A stretch of DNA of 50,678 nucleotides from NCBI GenBank assembly GCA_963509715.1, contig CAUPCB010000008.1, forward strand, positions 1 to 50,678, read 5' to 3'. Made by a program: the position numbers and the translations under genes. The notes below the pieces were generated by a model. It did no database searches and had not been told where the DNA came from. It saw only the letters and a list, made by a program, of their open reading frames with translations. This DNA comes from JABCPE02 sp963509715. GTDB taxonomy: Bacteria; Bacteroidota; Bacteroidia; Flavobacteriales; Weeksellaceae. Positions 33,403-43,096 of the stretch are shown here, one piece after another (positions within the stretch are counted from its first letter, which is position 1; each line of letters begins with the position of its first letter).

Positions 33403-33911
33403 GATAAATGCTGTTTGTATTCGTTGAGTATTATTTTAAACCATTCAGTGAAGTTTTCTGGTTTTTCTTTTATTTCTCTATCCAAATCCTCTGTGGAAAT
33501 GTAGCGGACTTCTGAAACTTCCTCTGAATTTAGGCTGAAATTACCTTCAAAAAATCCAGTAAAAACATAGTCCAGCTCATGCTCCCAAAGCCCTTGCCCT
33601 ACATCAGCTTTATAGATGAAATGAAATTTTTCCTCTATGTCAGCCGAAATCCCAAGTTCTTCCTGCATGCGCCTTAGAGCGGCCTCTTTATAGGATTCTC
33701 CCTCGCGTGGATGGGAGCAGACTGCATTAGTCCATAGATTGGGCGAATGGTATTTAGAAGCAGCCCTTCTTTGCAGAAGCATTTCTCCCTTTTCATTAAA
33801 CAAAAAAACAGAAAAAGCACGATGCAGAATTCCCTTTTCATGGGCTTCCTGCTTGTTCATTACGCCTAAAAATTCATCATTCAGAGTGATTAAAACTACT
33901 TTTTCTTCCAT
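33399..33911 (-). CDS. idi: Isopentenyl-diphosphate delta-isomerase, type 1
   Basis: The 170-aa Nudix-fold enzyme interconverts isopentenyl and dimethylallyl diphosphate. The active-site Cys is in TNAVCSHP and the Nudix-type segment is REGESYKEAALRRMQEELG; WEHELDYVF near the C-terminus holds metal-binding acids. The start at 33911 (MEEKVVLITLNDEFLG) is preferred to an ATG nine codons upstream because it gives the normal N-terminus. It is the first gene of a four-gene run with two ATGA overlaps. Confidence 0.94.
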   Translation of the reverse strand: MEEKVVLITLNDEFLGVMNKQEAHEKGILHRAFSVFLFNEKGEMLLQRRAASKYHSPNLWTNAVCSHPREGESYKEAALRRMQEELGISADIEEKFHFIYKADVGQGLWEHELDYVFTGFFEGNFSLNSEEVSEVRYISTEDLDREIKEKPENFTEWFKIILNEYKQHLS

Positions 33912-34029
33912 TTGTTCAATAAAAGACAAATTTAGCAATTTATTTTAGTCTTGAAATATCAAATATTTAAAATCAAATTTATATCTTTGTGGGATAACTA
34001 TTATTAGAAATTTATTTAAAAATATTATT

Positions 34030-34980
34030 ATGAAAGTATTAGCAAATGACGGTTTAGACCAATCTGGAATTGATGGTTTGCAAAAAGCAGGTTTTGAGGT
34101 GATTACTGCCAAAGTTCCACAGGAAGAATTGATAAACTATATCAATGAAAACCAAGTGAGAACGCTTCTAGTGCGTAGTGCAACCAAAGTAAGAAAGGAT
34201 ATCATAGATGCTTGTCCTTCTCTGAAAATCATCGGTAGAGGTGGTGTAGGAATGGATAATATAGATGTGGAATATGCACGAGAAAAAGGAATCAATGTAA
34301 TTAATACACCTGCGGCTTCATCAGCATCTGTGGCAGAATTGGTTTTTGCTCATTTGTTTTCAGGATGTAGGTTTTTAACGGATTCTAACCGAAAAATGCC
34401 AGTAGAAGGTGATACTAAATTTGCAGAGCTTAAAAAAGCTTATACAAAAGGCGTAGAGCTGAGAGGAAAAACTATTGGTATCATTGGTTTTGGTAGAATT
34501 GGTCAGGAAGTGGCTAAGATGGCTTTAGGTTTGGGAATGAGAGTTTTAGCAGTGGATAATTTTGCTGAAAAAGTAAATTTAAAAGTAGAATTTTTCAATG
34601 GGCAGTCAGTAGATTTTGAAATCAAAACTCAGTCTAAAGAAGAAGTTCTAAAAGAAGCAGATTTCGTTACGCTTCATGTTCCAGCTCAAAAAGAATTTGT
34701 TATTGGTCAGAAAGAATTTGATTTAATGAAAAATGGAGCGGCACTAGTGAACTGTGCTAGAGGTGGAGTAGTAGATGAAGAAGCGCTTCTAAAAGCTTTG
34801 GATAGTGGTAAATTAGCTTTTGCAGGGCTGGATGTATTCATCAATGAGCCGACACCAGCTAAAAGTGTTCTGTCTCACCCGAAAATTTCATTAACTCCTC
34901 ATACAGGAGCTTCTACTAATGAAGCGCAGGATAGAATCGGAATTTCACTAGCAGAACAGATTATATCTATTTTAAAATAG
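34030..34980 (+). CDS. serA: D-3-phosphoglycerate dehydrogenase, short form
   Basis: First enzyme of serine synthesis. The 316-aa protein has the D-2-hydroxyacid dehydrogenase layout: IIGRGGVGMDNIDVEYAREKG, the NAD motif GKTIGIIGFGRIGQEVAKMA (about residues 146-165), NCARGGVVDEEAL with the catalytic Arg region, and the catalytic His in LTPHTGAST. It stops after the catalytic and NAD domains and lacks the C-terminal ACT domain used for serine feedback in longer forms. TATCTTTG (33982-33989) is the likely -7 box. Confidence 0.88.
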   Translation: MKVLANDGLDQSGIDGLQKAGFEVITAKVPQEELINYINENQVRTLLVRSATKVRKDIIDACPSLKIIGRGGVGMDNIDVEYAREKGINVINTPAASSASVAELVFAHLFSGCRFLTDSNRKMPVEGDTKFAELKKAYTKGVELRGKTIGIIGFGRIGQEVAKMALGLGMRVLAVDNFAEKVNLKVEFFNGQSVDFEIKTQSKEEVLKEADFVTLHVPAQKEFVIGQKEFDLMKNGAALVNCARGGVVDEEALLKALDSGKLAFAGLDVFINEPTPAKSVLSHPKISLTPHTGASTNEAQDRIGISLAEQIISILK

Positions 34981-35056
34981 AAATATAAGTGCAATACTAT
35001 CAGGGTCTTATCATTTTTGATAAGACTTTTGTTGTTTATAAATGAATTTAATTTTG

Positions 35057-35064
35057 TAACTTTG
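35057..35064 (+). promoter_or_regulatory. -7 box for the starch-synthase-like/DUF4270/glmS unit
   Basis: TAACTTTG with a TTG 22 nt upstream (35032-35034). It lies 16-37 nt before the possible starts of the next gene, whose neighbours follow closely on the same strand. Confidence 0.5.
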
Positions 35065-35101
35065 CAGAACGAATTGACTTATGTCAATAGAAATAAGCAG
35101 T

Positions 35102-35875
35102 ATGTCAAATCAAAAAATTCTATATGTCACTACGGAGATGTTTCCTTATCAGGAGGGAACAAATATGGCTTCAGAAGTGAATAAGATGGCTCTGAAAATG
35201 CATCAAGAAGGGAATGATGTGAGGGTTTTTATGCCAAGATTTGGGCTGATTAGTGAGAGAAAATATCAGTTGCATGAGGTGATCCGTCTTTCAGGAATGA
35301 ATATTATTATAAATGATTTGGATCAGCCTTTGATAGTAAAAGTGGCATCTTTACCAGGGGAAAGATTACAGGTGTATTTTATAGATAATGATGAGTATTT
35401 TAAGAGAAAATCTTACTATGTAGATGAAGAAGGAAAACCTTTTGAAGATAATGATGAGAGAGCCATATTCTTTACAAGAGGAGTGATAGAAACTATCAAA
35501 AAGCTCAACTGGGTGCCAGATGTGATACATCTTAATGGGTGGATGTCTTCCTTTGTGGCGATATATTTGAAGAATTTCTATAAATCAGATACATATTTTC
35601 AAGATACTAAACTTGTTTTGTCGGTATACAATGAGAAAAATTTTAGTTTAGGAAAGGAAATAGAAGAGAAGCTGAAATTTGATGGAATAAGTGATCTGAA
35701 AGCTATTGAAAATCCTACAATACAAGATTTTCTTGTTGAAGGAATGGATTTAGTAGACTTGGTTGTAAAAGGAGATAAAAAGCTCAATAAAACATTAGAA
35801 GAAGGTTTTAAAAATACAAAAACGCCTAAAATAGACGGAGTTAATGAAGAGGGAATATCAGAAATTTATAAATAA
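35102..35875 (+). CDS. Glycogen/starch-synthase N-domain-like protein, probably not catalytic
   Basis: The 257-aa protein (start at 35102, MSNQKILYVTTEMFPYQ; an ATG 7 codons earlier is possible) matches only the N-terminal Rossmann half of GT5 glycogen synthases (EMFP opening, then DVRVFMPRFG, and later DVIHLNGWMSSFVAIYLK). The C-terminal nucleotide-sugar half of the GT-B fold is absent. The ADP-glucose-binding KTGGL loop after EMFP is replaced by EGTNM. It is therefore unlikely to make glycogen. Stand-alone proteins like this precede DUF4270 genes in Flavobacteriia. Its role is unknown. Confidence 0.8.
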   Translation: MSNQKILYVTTEMFPYQEGTNMASEVNKMALKMHQEGNDVRVFMPRFGLISERKYQLHEVIRLSGMNIIINDLDQPLIVKVASLPGERLQVYFIDNDEYFKRKSYYVDEEGKPFEDNDERAIFFTRGVIETIKKLNWVPDVIHLNGWMSSFVAIYLKNFYKSDTYFQDTKLVLSVYNEKNFSLGKEIEEKLKFDGISDLKAIENPTIQDFLVEGMDLVDLVVKGDKKLNKTLEEGFKNTKTPKIDGVNEEGISEIYK

Positions 35876-35888
35876 AGCTAAGAAACAG

Positions 35889-37361
35889 ATGAATAAAATA
35901 AAGTCAATATTATCAGTTTTTCTTTTTGGAGGTTTGATGGTCAGTTGTAATTCTGATGCTGATGACTTAGGGAAAAATCTTTTTGATGGTAATTCAGTTA
36001 CTGGAAATCAGGTTTCTTATGATTTGGTAGCCTACAATATAAATAATGGAGATGCTGTAAGAGCTGATTCTTATGCGTTGCAAAGAGCTACATTAGGTGC
36101 TTTCACTGAAGGTCAGTTTGGTACACAGAATTCAGCATATGTTACTCAAGTGAGATTGTCTAAATATGCTCCTGACTTTGGAACTAATCCAGTGGTGGAT
36201 TCTGTGGTTTTAGAAATTAAACCTCAGTATGATGCTACAACCAAAATGGTTACTACAACAAATGTAACCCATGAAGGACAGGCTGCAAAACAGACATTAA
36301 CAAAATACGAAGCTGTAAAATATGGAAATTCAGCAGCAACAATGAATATTGATGTTCATGATGTTGTTACAACTGATAATAATTTAGGAGCTGTTGGAAC
36401 AGAAATATTGTCAAATAAACAAGGAGTTACAAATGGAACTCTATTAGGAACTAAAGTGTTTTCAGGGAATGTTTATGCTGTTAGTATAAATAAAACTTCT
36501 GATAATACAAATCTTTTGACAAGGGAAGCAGGATTAAGAATCAAATTAGATAAAAATTATTTTAAAACTAAAATAGCTGATAAAAATGGAGCTTCAGAGC
36601 TGAGCAATGAGAGTAATTTTATCAATTATTTTAAAGGAATTAAAATTTCAGTTCGAGAAAATGATGGTTATTTGATAAACTTTGCTCCTAATGAAGTGAC
36701 AATGACCATGTACTATAGATCTGGAGGAAAATCAAATACTTTTAGTTTTGATTTAGGTTCTTCTAATGTTCATTTTAGCCAGATATCTTATAATAGAAGT
36801 TCTACATTTAATACTGTGATGACTAATATCAATAGTACTAATGGAGATCCTCTACTATATATGCAAGGAATGGGAGGGCCTGGAGCTGGAATAAAATTGA
36901 ATGGAGCTGGTGTTAGCGATTTGAAAAGACTTTACAAAGAGCGTGGAGCAGCGATACTTTCAGCAAAAGTAAGATTGTATACAGATACCAATACATGGAA
37001 TAACTCTTATACTAAACCTGTTGGTTTCTTAGTAAGAAAACAAGGAGAAACTGATTTTATTACAGACCTAAAAACAATGTTGGGTAATAGTAATTATAGT
37101 TTAGTAAAAGCTTATTCTACTAATAGTAATCCTTCTTACTATGATATTGATATTACAAAAACCATCAAAGATATTGTAGAAAAAGAAGCAGAGGCTAAAG
37201 ACTTGATTATCAATATTGGAGAGTATCTTACTTCAAATGGAAATTTGGTAAGTGAAAATTATAATAATAATGTTAGCTCACCTTACAGAGTTGTGTTTGT
37301 AGGGACAAATACTGCAAATAATAATAGACCAAAACTAATGGTAACATATGTTACTAAATAA
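35889..37361 (+). CDS. DUF4270-family lipoprotein
   Basis: With the start at 35889 (MNKIKSILSVFLFGGLMVSC, lipidated Cys20) the protein is 490 aa. An upstream ATG at 35844 would overlap the previous gene and spoil the signal peptide. The mature protein is beta-rich, with the DUF4270 pattern: early ADDLGKNLFDG, repeated jelly-roll-like strands, and a C-terminal NNRPKLMVTYVTK. Function is unknown; it probably faces the periplasm or cell surface. It starts 13 nt after the previous gene. Confidence 0.87.
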   Translation: MNKIKSILSVFLFGGLMVSCNSDADDLGKNLFDGNSVTGNQVSYDLVAYNINNGDAVRADSYALQRATLGAFTEGQFGTQNSAYVTQVRLSKYAPDFGTNPVVDSVVLEIKPQYDATTKMVTTTNVTHEGQAAKQTLTKYEAVKYGNSAATMNIDVHDVVTTDNNLGAVGTEILSNKQGVTNGTLLGTKVFSGNVYAVSINKTSDNTNLLTREAGLRIKLDKNYFKTKIADKNGASELSNESNFINYFKGIKISVRENDGYLINFAPNEVTMTMYYRSGGKSNTFSFDLGSSNVHFSQISYNRSSTFNTVMTNINSTNGDPLLYMQGMGGPGAGIKLNGAGVSDLKRLYKERGAAILSAKVRLYTDTNTWNNSYTKPVGFLVRKQGETDFITDLKTMLGNSNYSLVKAYSTNSNPSYYDIDITKTIKDIVEKEAEAKDLIINIGEYLTSNGNLVSENYNNNVSSPYRVVFVGTNTANNNRPKLMVTYVTK

Positions 37362-37375
37362 ATTTAGAACAAATT

Positions 37376-39226
37376 ATGTGTGGAATAGTAGGATATACAG
37401 GGCATAGATGTGCTTATGATATAGTAATCAATGGGCTAAAAAGATTAGAGTATCGAGGTTATGATAGTGCAGGGGTAATAGTAGAGGGACAAAATAATGA
37501 CTTTGAACTTAAGAAAACGAAAGGAAAAGTAGCCGATTTGGTTAGTATTTCTAAAGACTTAGAAGGTTCTGCTCATGTGGGTATGGGACATACACGATGG
37601 GCTACCCATGGAGTTCCTAGTGATAGAAACTCTCATCCACATTTGTCTAATAATGGTAAAATAGCAATTATTCATAATGGAATTATAGAGAACTATGACA
37701 CCATTAAGATTATGTTGATAGAGAAAGGATTTACTTTTGCTTCTGATACAGATACCGAAGTTTTAGTTAATCTAATTCAATATATAATGGATACGCAGGA
37801 GGTGGATTTTCCTACTGCTGTGAGATATGCATTGAACGAAGTGTATGGTGCATATGCTATCACTGTGATGCATAAAGACCACCCGGGGCTTTTGGTTGTA
37901 GGTCGTTTAGGTTCGCCTTTAGCTATAGGGATAGGAGAAAATGAATATTTTGTAGCTTCTGATGCATCACCTTTCGTTGAATTTACCAAAGAAGCTATCT
38001 ATCTTGAAGACGGACATATGGCAACGATTTCTTTAGAAAAAGGAGTAGAAATCAGAGCTATTGTTGATAATTCAGTTGTTATTCCAGAAGTTCAAGAATT
38101 AAAATTAAGTCTAGAACAGATAGAGAAAGGTGGTTATGAGTATTTTATGCTTAAAGAGATTTTTGAGCAGCCAAAATCTATTCATGATACCATGAGAGGT
38201 CGTCTTTTAGTAGATGAAGGAATCATAAAGATGGCTGGAATTTGGGATTATTTAGATAAATTTACCAAAGCAGAAAGAATTATCATTGTAGCATGTGGAA
38301 CTTCTTGGCATGCGGGATTGATAGGGGAATATCTTATAGAAGAATTTGCTAGAATCCCAGTAGAAGTGGAGTATGCTTCGGAATTTAGATACAGAAATCC
38401 TATTATTACTAATAAGGATATAGTTATTGCTATTTCTCAGTCAGGTGAGACAGCAGATACCATGGCGGCTATTAAATTAGCGAAAGAAAGAGGAGCGTTT
38501 ATTTTTGGAATTTGTAATGTTGTAGATTCTTCTATTTCTAGATTCTCAGATGCAGGAGCATATACTCATGCTGGGCCAGAGATAGGAGTAGCATCTACAA
38601 AGGCTTTTACAGCTCAATTAACAATATTATCCTTGCTGGCACTTAAGTTAGGAAAACATAATGGAAATCTTAGTAATGTGGATTTCATGAGTCTGATAAC
38701 AGAACTAGATGCTATCCCTAAAAAGATAGAGGATGTACTAGAATCTACACATGATTATGTTAAAAAAATGGCGAAAGATTTTGTAACTGCTTCAAATTTC
38801 TTATATTTGGGGCGTGGATATAACTTCCCTGCAGCTCTAGAAGGAGCATTGAAGTTGAAAGAAATTTCTTATATCCATGCAGAAGGCTATCCGGCAGCAG
38901 AAATGAAACATGGACCTATTGCTTTGATTGATGAAAATATGCCAATAGTAATCATCGCTCCAAGAAAAGGTCATTATGATAAGATTGTGAGTAATGTACA
39001 AGAAATTAAAGCACGAAAAGGGAAAGTGATTTCTATTGTTAATAAAGGAGATGAGCAGGTTTCAGCAATGTCTGATTATGTGATAGAAATACCAGAAACA
39101 TCAGAATGTTTTTCGCCAATAGTAGCATCTATACCTTTACAAATATTAGCTTATTATATAGCTGTTTATAGAGGAGTAAATGTAGACCAGCCGAGAAATT
39201 TAGCAAAATCTGTAACAGTAGAGTAA
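37376..39226 (+). CDS. glmS: Glutamine-fructose-6-phosphate aminotransferase
   Basis: The 616-aa enzyme makes glucosamine-6-phosphate for cell-wall and lipopolysaccharide synthesis. Cys2 (MCGIVGYTG) is the glutaminase nucleophile. GHTRWATHG and HNGIIENY belong to the N-terminal domain; two SIS domains follow (ACGTSWHAG; SQSGETADT), ending DQPRNLAKSVTVE. It follows DUF4270 by 14 nt, so no glmS ribozyme-type leader is present. Confidence 0.97.
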   Translation: MCGIVGYTGHRCAYDIVINGLKRLEYRGYDSAGVIVEGQNNDFELKKTKGKVADLVSISKDLEGSAHVGMGHTRWATHGVPSDRNSHPHLSNNGKIAIIHNGIIENYDTIKIMLIEKGFTFASDTDTEVLVNLIQYIMDTQEVDFPTAVRYALNEVYGAYAITVMHKDHPGLLVVGRLGSPLAIGIGENEYFVASDASPFVEFTKEAIYLEDGHMATISLEKGVEIRAIVDNSVVIPEVQELKLSLEQIEKGGYEYFMLKEIFEQPKSIHDTMRGRLLVDEGIIKMAGIWDYLDKFTKAERIIIVACGTSWHAGLIGEYLIEEFARIPVEVEYASEFRYRNPIITNKDIVIAISQSGETADTMAAIKLAKERGAFIFGICNVVDSSISRFSDAGAYTHAGPEIGVASTKAFTAQLTILSLLALKLGKHNGNLSNVDFMSLITELDAIPKKIEDVLESTHDYVKKMAKDFVTASNFLYLGRGYNFPAALEGALKLKEISYIHAEGYPAAEMKHGPIALIDENMPIVIIAPRKGHYDKIVSNVQEIKARKGKVISIVNKGDEQVSAMSDYVIEIPETSECFSPIVASIPLQILAYYIAVYRGVNVDQPRNLAKSVTVE

Positions 39227-39316
39227 AAAAATATGTAGAAAGGAAAATAATTTAAGAAAAAAATCGTTATCCTTTTTGAAAAAATAAGTAAATTATAAAA
39301 AAATAGATTTAATATA

Positions 39317-40720
39317 ATGAAAAGAATCGTTCTTTTAGTTTCCGCAGCTTTACTAACTGCGGCATGTTCCTCAGGAGGAAAAAAGGGGAATTCTGGAAGA
39401 CCAGATACCAAGGGAGAATTGGTGTCTAGAGAAAGTTCAAAATCTTTTGTTGCAGCAAGACCGCACGGAATGGTAGCGATACCAGGTGGATCTTTCGTTA
39501 TGGGGCAGGCAGATCAGGACTTTACAATGACTCCAGAAAAAACTCCATTAAAGACAGTTACTGTTTCTTCATTTTTTATGGATGAAGCAGAAGTTACTAA
39601 CGCTCAGTATAGATTGTTTATCAACTATGTAAGAGACTCTATTGCTAGAACTCTTTTAGCAGAGGCTGCAGGGGGAGGACAATCTTCTGGTGATGGTAAA
39701 GGAGAAGGGCGTAATTATGCGTATTTGTCTCAAAAAGGAGATAAAGAGAACAAGTCTGGATATCAGCAGTTCTTGGAATCTCAAGGAGGTAGAAATGGTT
39801 ATAATGAGGCGAAAAGATTGGATTGGTCAGTTCCATTAGATTGGAATGTTAATCAATATCCAGATGCTAAATATGCAGAGATTTTAGAATCTATGTATGT
39901 AGCTCCAGATAAGAGAGAAAACAATAAGAGAATTCTAGATGTTACTAAACTTCAGTACCGTTATGAGTGGGAAGACATCAAAGATGGTCTTAAAAAAGTT
40001 CATGTAACAAAGAAAACAAGTATAGCAGTATATCCAGATACTACTGTTTGGGTTAGAGACTTTAACTATGCTTATAATGAGCCTCTATTTGATCAATATT
40101 TCTGGCATAATGCTTATAAAGATTATCCTGTTGTAGGAGTTACTTGGGATCAAGCGAGAGCTTTCGCTGATTATAAAACAAAAGCAAAAGCTGATTATAA
40201 CTCTAGATCTAAAAAGAAAAGATCTGCTCCTATGAGATTCAGACTTCCAACTGAAGCAGAGTGGGAATATGCAGCTCGTGGTGGTCTAGAAAATGCACCT
40301 TATCCTTGGGGAGGTCCTTATTTGATGGATGATAGAGCTTGTTATTTAGCAAACTTCAAACCTAAGAGAGGTAATTATATAGAAGATGAGAAAAAAGGTA
40401 CATATATGTACACTGCACCAGTTAAGAAGTTCCCTAAAAATGGATATGGACTTTATGACATGGCAGGAAATGTAGCTGAATGGACAGAATCTCCATTTAA
40501 CAATGCTACTTATCAGTTCTCTTCTACATTAAATCCACACTTATCTAATGAGGCTTATAGAGACCCTAGAAAAACAGTTAGAGGAGGTTCTTGGAAAGAT
40601 ATAGGATATCTATTGATGGTAGGTTCTAGAGATTGGGAGCGTAAGGACTCTGCTAGAAGTTATATAGGATTTAGAACTATTCAAGACATACCAGAAGGGG
40701 CGTCTAAAATAAAAAGATAA
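39317..40720 (+). CDS. gldK: Gliding motility / type IX secretion lipoprotein GldK
   Basis: The 467-aa lipoprotein (LLTAAC, Cys17) has a formylglycine-generating-enzyme-like (SUMF1) fold: MVAIPGGSFVMGQ at the start of the domain, FRLPTEAEWEYAARGG, and GNVAEWTESPF, RGGSWKD near the end. GldK (PorK) forms the periplasmic ring with GldN at the outer membrane in the type IX system. It is first in gldK-gldL-gldM-gldN. Confidence 0.96.
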   Translation: MKRIVLLVSAALLTAACSSGGKKGNSGRPDTKGELVSRESSKSFVAARPHGMVAIPGGSFVMGQADQDFTMTPEKTPLKTVTVSSFFMDEAEVTNAQYRLFINYVRDSIARTLLAEAAGGGQSSGDGKGEGRNYAYLSQKGDKENKSGYQQFLESQGGRNGYNEAKRLDWSVPLDWNVNQYPDAKYAEILESMYVAPDKRENNKRILDVTKLQYRYEWEDIKDGLKKVHVTKKTSIAVYPDTTVWVRDFNYAYNEPLFDQYFWHNAYKDYPVVGVTWDQARAFADYKTKAKADYNSRSKKKRSAPMRFRLPTEAEWEYAARGGLENAPYPWGGPYLMDDRACYLANFKPKRGNYIEDEKKGTYMYTAPVKKFPKNGYGLYDMAGNVAEWTESPFNNATYQFSSTLNPHLSNEAYRDPRKTVRGGSWKDIGYLLMVGSRDWERKDSARSYIGFRTIQDIPEGASKIKR

Positions 40721-40769
40721 AAACCGAAGAAAAAATTAAATAAAGTATAATCATTAAAAATTAAAAGTT

Positions 40770-41456
40770 ATGTTTAAATCAAAAGATGCTGTGTTAAACT
40801 TCATTTATTCAATGGGGGCAGCAGTAGTAATTTTCGGAGCGTTAGTTAAAATGACACACCTTCCTATTCCAGGTGTAAGTGGTAACTTTATCTTAGGATT
40901 AGGGCTTGCTGTGGAATGTTTCATCTTCATCGTGTTTGCATTCAACCCACCTGCAGAAGAAACTAAATATGCATGGGAAAATGTATATCCAGAATTAATG
41001 GATGCTAATGCTACTCCAAAGCCAAGAAAGGCTGTAGAGTCTAAAGTTACATCTAACATTTCTGAATTAGAAGTTTCTTTATCTGAAAAATTGGATAAAA
41101 TGTTAGCAGATGCTAAATTAGATGTTGCTATGTTCGAAAGATTGAGAACAGGAATTGATAAATTCTCTCACTCTGTAGACCAAATTAACCAAACTGTGGA
41201 TGTTTCTGCTTCTACTCACAAATATAACGAGCAAATGGCTTTGGCTGCTAATCACTTAGAAAGCATCAACGCATTATATGCTCTACAATTAGAACACGGA
41301 AGACAACAGTCTGAGTACAGCAAAAAATATGTAGCTGACATCCAAAAATCAGCTGAACAGTCAGAGAAGTTTAATGAAGAATTGAAAGGATTGACTACAA
41401 ACCTTAATAGCTTGAACAGAGTTTATGGAGGTATGTTAACAGCGATGAAAGCTTAA
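40770..41456 (+). CDS. gldL: Gliding motility / type IX secretion motor protein GldL
   Basis: The 228-aa inner-membrane protein has two N-terminal helices (about residues 8-25, YSMGAAVVIFGALVKMTH, and 35-55, FILGLGLAVECFIFIVFAF). The Glu in the second helix (AVECF) corresponds to the residue proposed for proton use in GldL motors. The rest is a cytoplasmic helical region. With GldM it forms the rotary motor powering secretion and gliding. Confidence 0.95.
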   Translation: MFKSKDAVLNFIYSMGAAVVIFGALVKMTHLPIPGVSGNFILGLGLAVECFIFIVFAFNPPAEETKYAWENVYPELMDANATPKPRKAVESKVTSNISELEVSLSEKLDKMLADAKLDVAMFERLRTGIDKFSHSVDQINQTVDVSASTHKYNEQMALAANHLESINALYALQLEHGRQQSEYSKKYVADIQKSAEQSEKFNEELKGLTTNLNSLNRVYGGMLTAMKA

Positions 41457-41504
41457 TTTCTCATTGTGATTTTTAAATAATTTTAAACCAAAAAAAATTA
41501 AAAA

Positions 41505-43067
41505 ATGGCAAAAGAGAAATTATCACCTCGTCAGAAGATGATTAACCTAATGTACTTGGTTTTCATCTGTATGTTGGCGATGCAAATTGACCAAGAGATT
41601 ATTAGATCTTATTTTGATACTAACTCATCTCTACAAGAGTCAAGAGAGTTGACTGAAAATAAAACTGATAAAATTTTTGAGCAAACCTTAAAGGCTAAAT
41701 CTGAAACTAATGAAGCAGCAGCTCAAAACTATGAGATTTATCAGGGATTGAAAGGAAAAATCAATGCTTTAGTAGAATCAATAGAAGGCATCAAAACTCA
41801 ATTGAAAAAAGAAGCTGGATATGATGAAAAATCTGGGGTAGAAGATAACTTCAATGCTTTGAATGGTACAGAATATTCTACAGGTAAATTCTTCGATGGA
41901 GGTGATGAAAACGCTCCTTCTAAGGTTGCTAAAGATTTGACAAAACAAATAAATGATCTTAGAACATTTATTTCTCAGTCTTTCGGAAATGTTCCAGAAA
42001 TGAAAAACCTAGTGGAAAGAGCTAACCAAACAATGGTTACTGAATTTCCAAAAGGAGAAACAAGAAATGGTAAAGGATGGTTACAATATAAGTTCCACAA
42101 CCAACCATTGATTGCGGCATTATCTAACTTGGAGGTTATCCAGTCAGAAGCTAGAAACTTGCAGTCAGATGCTTTGGCATTGATGCTTCAAGAAAAAGTG
42201 GATGCTGATATCAAATTTAATGCATATGAGGCTATTGTTGCTGGTCCTACAGTAATTATCCAAGGTCAGCCTGTAGAAGCTAAAGTATTCATTGGAACAT
42301 ATTCTGATGATCCTAATCTTCAGTTCACAGGAGTTGATAGAACAACTAGAGGTATGGGATACAAAACTCTAGGAGGAGGAGTAGGAGAGCATACAATGAG
42401 TGGTACAGTTTCATATAGAAACTCTAAAGGAGAAATGGTAGCATTGCCTTTTAAACACAACTATAGAGTAATCGCTGGAGCAGAGGAAGTTAAACTTCAA
42501 AGTGGAGCTTTAATTTCTGCTGATAAGATGAATGTACTATATAGAGGTGTAGAAAACCCTGTGTCTGCATCTATGCTAGGTGTTGATAACTCTACAGTAA
42601 CTCTTTCTGCACCAGGTGCTAGTGTATCAGGTGGTAAAGGTAAATGGGTTATCAGACCAGGAGCTGGAAATACTGTGAATATTACAGTGTCAGGAAAACA
42701 ACCTAATGGAAAAGTGGTTTCTCAATCATTCCCATTCCGTATTAAGAGTGTTCCTGCACCACAAGGACAGATCAGATCTCAGAATGTAGTTTCTATGCCA
42801 GCAAGTTCTATTTCAAAACAAGTGATTTCGGCAGCTATACCTGATTTCGACTTCCCTGTAAGTTTCCAAGTAACAGGATTTAGATTCAAAGCACCTGGAA
42901 AAGCAGCGATGTATGTGAGTGGAAACTCTCTAAGTGCAGCAGCTAGCCTTACAGCTGGATTGAGAGCTGGAGATGTATGTTATGTATTTGATATCCAAGC
43001 TACTGCTACAGGATTGGGTGGACAAATGCTTAAAAATATCAGTCCAGTTGTCATAAATGTTCAGTAG
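41505..43067 (+). CDS. gldM: Gliding motility / type IX secretion motor protein GldM
   Basis: The 520-aa protein opens with KLSPRQKMINLMYLVFICML (one inner-membrane helix near residues 14-30), followed by a long periplasmic part: helical to about residue 225, then beta domains (VIIQGQPVEAKVFIGTYSDD and later strands). In known structures GldM spans the periplasm as a dimer from the GldL ring to the GldK/GldN ring. It follows gldL by 48 nt. Confidence 0.95.
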   Translation: MAKEKLSPRQKMINLMYLVFICMLAMQIDQEIIRSYFDTNSSLQESRELTENKTDKIFEQTLKAKSETNEAAAQNYEIYQGLKGKINALVESIEGIKTQLKKEAGYDEKSGVEDNFNALNGTEYSTGKFFDGGDENAPSKVAKDLTKQINDLRTFISQSFGNVPEMKNLVERANQTMVTEFPKGETRNGKGWLQYKFHNQPLIAALSNLEVIQSEARNLQSDALALMLQEKVDADIKFNAYEAIVAGPTVIIQGQPVEAKVFIGTYSDDPNLQFTGVDRTTRGMGYKTLGGGVGEHTMSGTVSYRNSKGEMVALPFKHNYRVIAGAEEVKLQSGALISADKMNVLYRGVENPVSASMLGVDNSTVTLSAPGASVSGGKGKWVIRPGAGNTVNITVSGKQPNGKVVSQSFPFRIKSVPAPQGQIRSQNVVSMPASSISKQVISAAIPDFDFPVSFQVTGFRFKAPGKAAMYVSGNSLSAAASLTAGLRAGDVCYVFDIQATATGLGGQMLKNISPVVINVQ

Positions 43068-43096
43068 TAAATAAATATAATTAATATCAAAATAAA

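Noticed and set aside
37362..37376. glmS leader inspected for a glmS ribozyme.
   Set aside because: Only 14 nt separate DUF4270 and glmS, far too short for the ribozyme.
39166..39411. 81-codon minus-strand ORF over the glmS-gldK junction, with similar overlapping ORFs inside susC, susD, cas9, gcvP and gap.
   Set aside because: These lie opposite well-supported genes and encode sequences without family features; they are shadows of the real reading frames.
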